A DNA stretch of 7,757 nucleotides, from positions 1 to 7,757 of the forward strand of contig JANWVB010000055.1 of NCBI GenBank assembly GCA_025057695.1. Reading direction: 5' to 3'. Position 1 is the stretch's first letter; every line of letters begins with the position of its first letter. The position numbers and the translations under genes were made by a program. Positions 1 to 6,092 of the stretch are shown here, in pieces. Below the pieces are notes generated by a model. The model was not told the origin of the DNA. It saw only the letters and a program-made list of their open reading frames with translations, and did not search any database. Origin of the DNA: Patescibacteria group bacterium (GTDB lineage Bacteria; Patescibacteriota; Microgenomatia; UBA8517).

Positions 1-840
1 ATCAGATACATCGTCATTAAATTGCAAGTAAATTTTTTGCTGCGCTGCCACCAAAACAAATTGTTTAATAGCCTTATAGAAAACAAGACCTGTTGAGGTT
101 GGTATGATATTGGTCTCAATAGGTATGCCGCCATATGCGCCAACCGCAAACTCAACCCAAGTTGGAGTAACCTCAAGGACAGTATAACTCCCAAATGTGG
201 CGGCTGAGAAACCAGAGCTAATTAAGATGCCATCACCAATCTGAACTTGATTGTTGGAGCCTCCGTTGCTATAAATTAGAAACTTACTGGGGTCCAACAC
301 TGTAAATGTTTCGGCGGCAGCATCAGGGTTTTGAATCGAAAAGGTACTGGTGGTTTTTGCAACAATTACAAACCGACCTTGGTTAGCGACAGACGTGCCA
401 GCTCCTTCTTGAACCAACAAAATATCGCCCACCTGTATATTTGTAGAGCTAAATGGGCCTGCAGCATGTGTAAATGTTGCGATTGGTCCGTTGGTGGAAA
501 TAGTAAACTGCGTCGCTGTGGTTACCCCAATCAGTCGATCTGTTCTAAAATTTGGTGCGGTGCCAGAGCCGTTCCAAGTAATTCTATAGACGCTTTTATC
601 TAGATATGGCTTAGACACATCAAATGATGTAGTAGAGTCAATCGCTGTTGTTCTAGTGCCATCATAAATTACCTGAGAGGCGCCAGCAGGAATACTGTAT
701 GGCCTCTGTTCTGGGTTTTTTGCGGATATTCCAAACATTTTATAGGTCAAATCAAATTGGCGCAACATTGGATTGTTGCTGGGATTATTATCTGCAAATG
801 CAATTGCATTAATCTGCAAATTAAGCTGTGATCTCATCAT
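1..840 (-). CDS. Probable virion structural protein, N-terminal 280 residues (runs off left edge)
   Basis: The minus frame is open from a double ATG at 840/837 to base 1 with no stop, so the C-terminus is missing. I do not recognise the family. The protein is rich in Ser, Thr, Gly, Asn and short alternating hydrophobic strands, has few charged runs, and shows no signal peptide or membrane segment. This is typical of phage tail, fibre or capsid-associated proteins. Two similar beta-rich stretches follow each other: one around IQVGDILLVQEG (135-146) and one around VQIGDGILISSG (199-210). They look like a tandem domain duplication. An AGGA at 845-848 lies 4 nt before the first ATG and 7 nt before the second, so translation may start at 837. 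It follows the large terminase after a 98-nt gap, in the place where late virion genes are expected. The structural role is inferred from composition and position only. Confidence 0.75.
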   Translation of the reverse strand, partial: MMRSQLNLQINAIAFADNNPSNNPMLRQFDLTYKMFGISAKNPEQRPYSIPAGASQVIYDGTRTTAIDSTTSFDVSKPYLDKSVYRITWNGSGTAPNFRTDRLIGVTTATQFTISTNGPIATFTHAAGPFSSTNIQVGDILLVQEGAGTSVANQGRFVIVAKTTSTFSIQNPDAAAETFTVLDPSKFLIYSNGGSNNQVQIGDGILISSGFSAATFGSYTVLEVTPTWVEFAVGAYGGIPIETNIIPTSTGLVFYKAIKQFVLVAAQQKIYLQFNDDVSD

Positions 841-938
841 TCAATCCTGTAAAATTTACAAAATTGGACCAAAAAACTGAAACTATTTTAATATTAAGTT
901 TTCGGCATAAGTTGCTAATTTCATTAGATAAAAGCATA
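841..938 (-). promoter_or_regulatory. 98-nt intergenic gap with candidate late promoter
   Basis: This is the only sizeable gap between genes in the window. On the minus strand it contains TAATATTAAAATAG (883-896), in which TAAAAT (885-890) matches the -10 hexamer TATAAT at five of six bases, about 45 nt before the downstream start codon. No -35 hexamer is found at the proper distance (the bases there read AACTTA). T4 late promoters also consist of a -10-type element alone, and the phage sigma in this window lacks its -35-binding module. That makes a -10-only promoter a reasonable guess, but AT-rich DNA yields such matches by chance. No hairpin followed by a T-run, so no convincing terminator for the large terminase gene. 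Confidence 0.3.
848..860. repeat. Short inverted repeat TGTAAA-a-TTTACA
   Basis: This is a perfect 6-bp inverted repeat with one central base, just upstream of the structural gene and touching its AGGA ribosome-binding site at 848. It could be an operator or a small RNA hairpin that affects translation start. It is AT-rich and short, so chance is also possible. A second palindrome, TTAATATTAA, lies at 888-897 and overlaps the candidate -10 element. Confidence 0.3.
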
Positions 939-2795
939 CTAATCTATGCTCCACATAGTACCTTTATTTTTGCTTTTGTCAACAAAATTAGTTTCACTGC
1001 CGCCAGCAATTTCATTTATTTTTTCTCGCATCCAATTTTGATTTTTCTGCAAAACCGAATTAGCATACTCTGCTCGGGACTCTGAAAGCTCAGAGTCGGA
1101 CATTGCTTTTACCACTCTTCCTCCCCTGTCCCACCTATTTATTGCTGCATAACGCAAAGCATCGATGCTGTGGTTAAACTCATCGGCTGGCTCGTCAAGT
1201 ATTTTGCCGGCTGAATCCACCTCATTATGATATTTTTCCATTTCTTTTATCAAAAAGTCACAATTTCCCTTTAAGCCAAAAAACTTGGTGCTGCCCGTGG
1301 TTGGTGCGATTTTTTGTCTAATAAGAGCAATTCCATTTTCTATTTGGCCTTTTTTATCAAAATCATCGACAACTTTAACACATCTTGACTTTCTTATCAA
1401 ATCGTTGATTGCAGGTTGCGCGGTGTCTGGATAAAGATGTGTAAATTTATACTTTTTTTGCATCTCTACTACTTTGTCTCGAAGCTGCTCCGGATCAAGT
1501 CCAGTTTGCGCATACACATTCATAATGAATATATTGCCAACGGCGTCTTCGTAAATAACAACAATTGCCGCCGGATCTGTATGGCCATGATCCAATCCGG
1601 CATAAGCCTTACATCCCCTTGAAAGCATAAATTCTATTAGCTCTTCCTCACTAATTTCTTTTGACGGTTTTTGAGATGTAAAAATTTCATAAATCTCACC
1701 TGCAGTCTTTTCAAAGTTTTCTCGCTTAAATTTAGGAAAAATCAAGCCCTCTATTGAGGGAGTCATAGACATCTTTTGCGACAAAAACCATTGAAAATCA
1801 GCTTTTTTAAACTCTTTTATAACAGATTTTGCTGGCCTAAGTTTTTTGCATCTAGATGTCTGTTTTTTTAGGTCTCCGGCACATATAGCAGCTAAAGGAC
1901 AACTAAAACATCCTTTTTTAGCGTTTACCAGCTCATATTTTGAGCGGTCCGCATCTGAAAGCTGCTGCCAATTTTCCACAGTTATTGCGCTGTTTTCAAG
2001 GGCGTTTACATAATAAGAATAATTTTCAGTTCCAGATATGCTATCTGGACATCTTTGGGTATTTTCCAAAACAGTCCAAAACTTAAAAACAATTCCAGTT
2101 TTGTCTCTCTCCTCGTATTCTCTTTCAATCACCGTATAGGCGCCTTTACGCGAAGATATTCCAAACTTAATCCATGGACGGCCATCATCTGTGTAAACAG
2201 GAACGCCATCCACGTCGTCATATGCCTTAACTTTGTCTGGAGCCAACGATGCAAGCTCGTCAAGCGAAACCACTGGAGCGTGCGGGCCCTGCACTGCCAT
2301 CAAGCTGATAGAAAGAATTTCAACCTCTAACTCTTTGCCGTTGACCAACAAAATGGTTTTTTCTTGTGTCGGATCTGACTTCAAAAAATCTTTGATATAT
2401 GGCCGCATAACAAATTTTTTGAAATATGTATACGCCCGCTTGGCCTGCGCAACAGTCCCACCAAAATGGACAACCGGTCTACCAAAATGAAGCGGCAAAA
2501 GAACCTTTAAAACCGCCAAGGCCAATGTTTTTTGTGATGCGCGACCGGCAATATACCTATAGTCTCTAGGTTCATCATTAGATTCGTCCGCACAAAATTG
2601 ATAAATATCCCATACCATGTCTAATGGGCTAGATGTCGAAAATCTAGAAACTACCTGATCGGCCAAGTCAACATCAAGATAATACAATATCCAAAAACGC
2701 AGCTGTTCCTTAGATGTCAGCCTTTTTAGCACTAAGGCCTTCGATACTGCGTCCCTTTCGGCTTCAGAAAGATTTAAAACACTCTCAAGATTCAT
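939..2795 (-). CDS. terL: Large terminase subunit (T4 gp17-like packaging ATPase/nuclease)
   Basis: This is the DNA packaging motor and headful nuclease, which acts at the prohead portal. At 618 aa it is close to T4 gp17 (610 aa). The N-terminal ATPase domain has a Walker A-like AGRASQKT (83-90) with K89, and a Walker B VVSLDE (175-180) with D179/E180. The C-terminal RNase H-fold nuclease has D402 (in GLDHG), D457 (in YPDT) and D545 (in SIDALRY), almost the same numbering as the T4 triad D401/E458/D542. Two things are odd. Walker A has Q88 where glycine is usual. The stretch between the ATPase and nuclease is about 77 residues longer than in T4 and holds four cysteines spaced CX2CX5CX10C (296, 299, 305, 316), plus C249. 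The ATG overlaps the end of the small terminase gene by 11 nt and has only a weak Shine-Dalgarno, so translation is probably coupled. No internal stop or intein is seen. Confidence 0.95.
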   Translation of the reverse strand: MNLESVLNLSEAERDAVSKALVLKRLTSKEQLRFWILYYLDVDLADQVVSRFSTSSPLDMVWDIYQFCADESNDEPRDYRYIAGRASQKTLALAVLKVLLPLHFGRPVVHFGGTVAQAKRAYTYFKKFVMRPYIKDFLKSDPTQEKTILLVNGKELEVEILSISLMAVQGPHAPVVSLDELASLAPDKVKAYDDVDGVPVYTDDGRPWIKFGISSRKGAYTVIEREYEERDKTGIVFKFWTVLENTQRCPDSISGTENYSYYVNALENSAITVENWQQLSDADRSKYELVNAKKGCFSCPLAAICAGDLKKQTSRCKKLRPAKSVIKEFKKADFQWFLSQKMSMTPSIEGLIFPKFKRENFEKTAGEIYEIFTSQKPSKEISEEELIEFMLSRGCKAYAGLDHGHTDPAAIVVIYEDAVGNIFIMNVYAQTGLDPEQLRDKVVEMQKKYKFTHLYPDTAQPAINDLIRKSRCVKVVDDFDKKGQIENGIALIRQKIAPTTGSTKFFGLKGNCDFLIKEMEKYHNEVDSAGKILDEPADEFNHSIDALRYAAINRWDRGGRVVKAMSDSELSESRAEYANSVLQKNQNWMREKINEIAGGSETNFVDKSKNKGTMWSID

Positions 2796-3417
2796 CTTCG
2801 TCTTTATTACTTGTCTTTTGCGACACGCCTTCGGCTAAGGCCTGTAGCAGTTTTGTTTGTAAGTCTGGCGAAATAGATATCGCTGTCTGTTCAGTTTTGA
2901 TAACGCCATCGTGCTGAACTTTGCCCTCTAGCTTCAGTTTCTTAACTGAATCTTCACCAGTCACCTTTGCCAGCGCCTCTAATATATCCTTATAAGTTTT
3001 TAACGACCCGATTTTAGGTAAATCTTCTAAATTTCCTGTCTGTAAAAACCTGAGCATAGTTTCTTTGTGCTCTTTGTGTATAACCGCCAACATGTTAGTT
3101 AGATATTCGACCGACTCTAACTTTTGCTTAAAAAGTTTTTGCTGCACTTGGGCCGTCAGTTGCTTGGCATAATCATCTCTTTGTCGATCCCATTCATATT
3201 TATATCTGCAATACAAGATGTCACCTTCACTAAACCCCTTGTTCATCTTTGCAATATATGCGCAACTATACCCTTCCAAAAATAAATTGTACATTTCTGC
3301 GGCCAAAGTGGGAGAAATCGGCTTAGCGCCGATCTCTTTTACATTCTCCAAAAGCTCTATCTCTCTTTGGGACCATCCACTAAAATCCGCTTCGCTAAGC
3401 CTCTTGTCCGTCGACAT
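2785..3417 (-). CDS. terS: Probable small terminase subunit (DNA-recognition component)
   Basis: Small terminases bind the packaging site on phage DNA and hand it to the large subunit. This 210-residue protein fits in position, directly before and overlapping the large terminase by 11 nt. It also fits in layout: a possible helix-turn-helix at about 35-75 (PTLAAEMYNLFLEGYSCAYI is the first part), a charged helical, coiled-coil-like middle at about 78-125, and a polar C-terminal tail ending in DEDES. T4 gp16 is 164 aa, so this one is somewhat longer. A GAGGG at 3421-3425 lies only 3 nt before the ATG. The start overlaps the preceding gene by 23 nt, and the next Met (residue 42) would remove the start of the DNA-binding region, so the first ATG is preferred. 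The call rests on synteny and domain layout, not on recognised sequence identity. Confidence 0.72.
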   Translation of the reverse strand: MSTDKRLSEADFSGWSQREIELLENVKEIGAKPISPTLAAEMYNLFLEGYSCAYIAKMNKGFSEGDILYCRYKYEWDRQRDDYAKQLTAQVQQKLFKQKLESVEYLTNMLAVIHKEHKETMLRFLQTGNLEDLPKIGSLKTYKDILEALAKVTGEDSVKKLKLEGKVQHDGVIKTEQTAISISPDLQTKLLQALAEGVSQKTSNKDEDES

Positions 3418-3781
3418 AAACCCTCACAGTCGTGACATCGCCCCACAAAAGACATTTTGTCCAACTTTCCAAATTCATTTTGGCGATTTTCTTTTCTTCA
3501 TTATACTTCTTATTGGAAATCTTAGATTTCTTCGTTTGTTTTAAGCCATTACGAGTAATTCTAAATTTTTTTTCTGTAAAAATTTCATAAACAACCACTT
3601 TAGAAGAAAAGTCTAGTTTAACTTCGCCACGCAAAGCTATATTGCAACATGCAACCGTATACTGCTCAAGCTGAAACTTCAAAAAAGGGTGCAAAATATC
3701 GTAATACAAAAGCAAAAGTCTTGCAAGTTTTAGTTGATCAGATAGATCAGTATTCACAACATTTTTACTATTGTTTTCCAT
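3395..3781 (-). CDS. Hypothetical protein between nuclease and terminase genes
   Basis: I do not recognise this 128-residue protein. The N-terminal third is polar, then a hydrophobic helical stretch follows (ARLLLLYYDILHPFLKF, 20-36), too broken by polar residues to be a clear membrane segment. A predicted strand-rich centre (about 50-76) is followed by a lysine-rich linker (81-101) and a short C-terminal strand region ending VRVYVDGQEA. A pair of cysteines lies at 45-46 and one at 110. It overlaps the nuclease gene upstream by 28 nt and the small terminase downstream by 23 nt, so it belongs to the same transcript. The ATG has a weak AAGAGA (3788-3793) at suitable spacing and a GAGG that is too close. 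Overlap on both sides by unrelated, plausible genes supports that it is really translated. A role in packaging or late transcription is only a guess from position. Confidence 0.75.
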   Translation of the reverse strand: MENNSKNVVNTDLSDQLKLARLLLLYYDILHPFLKFQLEQYTVACCNIALRGEVKLDFSSKVVVYEIFTEKKFRITRNGLKQTKKSKISNKKYNEEKKIAKMNLESWTKCLLWGDVTTVRVYVDGQEA

Positions 3782-4794
3782 ACCTCATCTCTTATTTTAT
3801 CATCAAGATCGGCAACTTCTTTTACGTATTTTTCAAGCGCGGACTCAATGGAAGTGCCTTGTTTTTCTATGTCTATTTTCTTCGACAGCTGTTTCTGAAT
3901 TACCGGTATAAATTTGACTAGACCAGCGTAATCTGAATATCTTTCCTTAACCAGCTCGTAAAAACTTTCAGTGCCTATCACTCTTATCCTAACATCGTCT
4001 TTGTTCATGTCTATACCATCAAAATCAATCTCAAGACTATCGCCCTCCTTTAATTCAAAACAGTAGAAATTTTTCACTATATGATTAGTCTTAACTGGGA
4101 TAAGGCTGATCTTCTTTCCATCCAATTTTCTGGCTAAAAAAACAAATTTATCTTCATTTGCTTCAGAAAAATTTGTTTGCCTTGGAGTGCCTAAATACAA
4201 AACCTTATCGGCTACAACTTGACGCTTATGTATATGACCAGATATAACAACTTCATACGGCAATAAATTGGCATCCACGCCGTCTGGGCATGGCATGCCA
4301 TTTTCATAGGCAGCTCCATTAAAAGTCTGGTGACACACTAAAATTGGTATGTCACTAAATTTTAGCGCCGTATCAAAGCCGCTTTTAGCTAAATCAAGAA
4401 ATTTTTTGCTATCGTATATGAAAGGCACAAAAACATACCCATCATTTGTAACGTATAAATTTTCTCCGCCTACGACAGTTGCAAATTCAGAAAGTATTAG
4501 GTCGGCGGCATTGTATTCCGTAGTTGTTGGTGACGCGCCATCGTGATTTCCGGCTAAAATAATTATTTTACTTTTATCGGCGCCAACAGCACCATAAAAA
4601 AAGTCTTTAATGAATGATCTTATCAAGTAGGCAACTTCTTGCCTAACGACAGCATGCGTATGAAATATGTCCCCCAAAAAAATCAATCTATTACATTTAT
4701 TTTCTATAAATGTATGCTTAATAAACTCCAAAAGTCTTTTGGAGTCCTCTAAGTTTCCAATTTGAACATGCAGATCGCCAACAAATAAATCCAT
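3754..4794 (-). CDS. 47: Recombination nuclease subunit, gp47/SbcD (Mre11-type) metallophosphoesterase
   Basis: This is the nuclease subunit of the gp46/gp47 (SbcCD, Rad50-Mre11) complex, which resects DNA ends for recombination-dependent replication and, in T4, degrades host DNA. The full calcineurin-like metal site is visible: GDLH (6-9), GDIFH (41-45), GNHD (82-85), H155 in CHQTF, and GHIH (186-189). The capping region and a helical C-terminus follow. Length is 346 aa, against 339 for T4 gp47. An AGGGA at 4802-4806 lies 7 nt before the ATG, which supports this start. The gene begins 3 nt after the GroES-like gene. The ATPase partner gp46/SbcC, usually close by, is not downstream in this window. 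No catalytic residue appears to be missing, so the enzyme should be active. Confidence 0.93.
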   Translation of the reverse strand: MDLFVGDLHVQIGNLEDSKRLLEFIKHTFIENKCNRLIFLGDIFHTHAVVRQEVAYLIRSFIKDFFYGAVGADKSKIIILAGNHDGASPTTTEYNAADLILSEFATVVGGENLYVTNDGYVFVPFIYDSKKFLDLAKSGFDTALKFSDIPILVCHQTFNGAAYENGMPCPDGVDANLLPYEVVISGHIHKRQVVADKVLYLGTPRQTNFSEANEDKFVFLARKLDGKKISLIPVKTNHIVKNFYCFELKEGDSLEIDFDGIDMNKDDVRIRVIGTESFYELVKERYSDYAGLVKFIPVIQKQLSKKIDIEKQGTSIESALEKYVKEVADLDDKIRDEVWKTIVKML

Positions 4795-4797
4795 CTA

Positions 4798-5082
4798 TCA
4801 TTCCCTGACCGCAACGATAAAAGACTCTGGTATCAATATAAAATCCTTACCGTCAAGCGACAAAATAGACCTCGCTTGCGGTGAATTGTATACATCTGCT
4901 CTCAAATAGACCACATCGCCAGGATTAAATGTTTTTGATTTGAATATAACTTTGGTGGAAACCAAGGTTTTAAATAGCTTGTCTGTGCCAACAAAGCCCT
5001 TAACGGTTTGTTTTGCTTGTCCTAGATCATGCTCAAATGATATTGGCTCTAGCGCAACATGGTCGTTTAAAATTTTTATCAT
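4798..5082 (-). CDS. GroES-like co-chaperonin (T4 gp31 counterpart)
   Basis: GroES caps GroEL so that proteins fold in its chamber. T4 gp31 replaces host GroES so that the large capsid protein gp23 can fold. This 94-residue protein (GroES about 97, gp31 111) starts MIKILNDHVALEPI, like the first GroES strand (x-I-x-P-L-x-D-R-V). It ends with NPGDVVYL (53-60) and LDGKDFILIPESFIVAVRE (76-94), which follows the GroES ending (LDG-EEYLIL-x-E-x-DILAVI) very closely. The mobile loop that binds GroEL should lie at about 17-36. A GFV at 29-31 may take the place of the GroES IVL tripeptide, but this is uncertain. The start codon overlaps the sigma stop as ATGA, and a strong GGAGGAAG lies within the end of the sigma gene, so this is a well-expressed, coupled gene. 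The protein presumably works with the host GroEL. Confidence 0.85.
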   Translation of the reverse strand: MIKILNDHVALEPISFEHDLGQAKQTVKGFVGTDKLFKTLVSTKVIFKSKTFNPGDVVYLRADVYNSPQARSILSLDGKDFILIPESFIVAVRE

Positions 5083-6080
5083 ACATCTTCCTCCGTATAA
5101 CTTTTAAAGTTAATTCCCTTAAGCCGCAAAACCTTTTGTTCCAAAACTGTCAAGCTATGAAACATTTGTAAAGATTTATTTAACAGATCTTTTTTTTCTA
5201 ATGCTAAAAACGGATCATTAAATTCGTCGGCATCAGATGCTAAAAAATCTAACAAAAACATAGTCCTTTTACCTTCTGTATCGGACTGGATTGGCTCATC
5301 AAGCCTACTAACTGCGGTTGCGTTCAGCAAAAAAGAAACCTCTTCTTGGACAACGCCAATAATATCAGAAATATCCTGAGTAGACAAACTTGGAATCTTT
5401 TCTAAGAGTCTTTTAATTTGATATAGCTGTCTAGAAGACCCTTTACCTAAAGTCACTGGAAAAATTTGAGTACTATTCGCTATTAAATTTGAAATCATTC
5501 GTCCTATAGCCATAACACGAAAAGATGAGGCTTGTTCATTTGGAACATATTTATCAACTGCAACAACTAAAGCCTCATTAGCAATCTGAATAAGGTCTTC
5601 AAGTTCAATAGCGTTTGAGCTGTAGCACATGTAACTGAAAGATTTTGCACGATTTAATGCATAATGCAAATGCTTATGCACGAGAGACTCTCTAAGATTT
5701 TTCATTTGATCGAAAATTTCAATAAGCTGCTGATCTTTACTGGCCAAGCGGTTCATCGAAAACAAACAAAAAAGATAATTGGCGTTAAAATCAGATAAGG
5801 CTTTATAATTTCTTGTCCTAATGGCTTTATTTATAGAATCTTTGTACATATTTTCTCTTTCACGAAAATACGACCGTGCAAATCGCAAATCCTTCTCTTT
5901 CAAAATAAAATCAACAAAGTCCTTATAGACTTTCTTCCTTCCAGCCACGGCACAAAGCCGCTTAACAAAGCGCCTTTCCAAATCAGAAAGACGTCGTATC
6001 TCGGCATCAACATCAACCCCAGAGGATTCTTTTAATGCCTGATTAAGCTCTTTTACATAAAGCTGAATCAATTTTTTCAT
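5079..6080 (-). CDS. Sigma-70-like factor lacking region 4.2, probable late sigma (gp55 counterpart)
   Basis: This protein probably directs host RNA polymerase to phage late promoters. A basic, helical N-terminal part (1-125) is unassigned. Region 2 is at about 128-210: IELEDLIQIANEALVVAVDK (158-177) matches the sigma-70 core-binding and -10 segment. Region 3 is at about 214-262 (IPSLSTQDISDIIG), ending VSRLDEPI. Region 3.2 follows (LLDFLASDADE, 276-286), like the sigma-70 GDFIEDE finger. Region 4.1 (HSLTVLEQKVLRLKGI, 308-323) is present, but the protein ends ten residues later, before the region 4.2 helix-turn-helix that reads the -35. The end is native: the stop overlaps the next start as ATGA, and the next gene's ribosome-binding site lies within the last codons. 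T4 gp55 (185 aa) is smaller and lacks region 4. The gene sits between uvsW and gp47, as in T4-type phages. It starts 12 nt after uvsW with a weak Shine-Dalgarno. Confidence 0.87.
   Translation of the reverse strand: MKKLIQLYVKELNQALKESSGVDVDAEIRRLSDLERRFVKRLCAVAGRKKVYKDFVDFILKEKDLRFARSYFRERENMYKDSINKAIRTRNYKALSDFNANYLFCLFSMNRLASKDQQLIEIFDQMKNLRESLVHKHLHYALNRAKSFSYMCYSSNAIELEDLIQIANEALVVAVDKYVPNEQASSFRVMAIGRMISNLIANSTQIFPVTLGKGSSRQLYQIKRLLEKIPSLSTQDISDIIGVVQEEVSFLLNATAVSRLDEPIQSDTEGKRTMFLLDFLASDADEFNDPFLALEKKDLLNKSLQMFHSLTVLEQKVLRLKGINFKSYTEEDV
5087..5094 (-). promoter_or_regulatory. Strong ribosome-binding site GGAGGAAG of the GroES-like gene
   Basis: GGAGG at 5090-5094 is 7 nt from the ATG at 5082 and lies within the last codons of the sigma gene. 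It is the best Shine-Dalgarno in the window. It fixes the co-chaperonin start and argues that the short sigma end is real, not a frameshift artefact. Confidence 0.85.
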
Positions 6081-6092
6081 GCAAAACTCGCA

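Noticed and set aside
331..603. Plus-strand open frames here and elsewhere (for example 828-1085, 1416-1622, 2055-2330, 3218-3544, 3649-3921, 4349-4546, 6258-6488).
   Set aside because: Most lie antisense to well-supported minus-strand genes, show no domain-like composition and no consistent ribosome-binding sites; the one spanning the 841-938 gap runs on into the large terminase gene.
915..927. CTAAT-TTC-ATTAG hairpin just after the large terminase stop, as a terminator.
   Set aside because: The stem is five mostly A-T pairs and no T-run follows on the minus strand.
3197..3204. TATAAATA on the minus strand, identical to the T4 late promoter core (also at 5828-5835).
   Set aside because: Both lie inside coding genes (small terminase and sigma). 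About one such 8-mer is expected by chance in AT-rich DNA of this length, and neither precedes a gene start at suitable distance.
5079..5082. A frameshift that cut region 4.2 off the sigma factor.
   Set aside because: The next frames after the stop do not encode a helix-turn-helix; they give stops or the GroES-like protein, whose start and ribosome-binding site are built into the sigma end.
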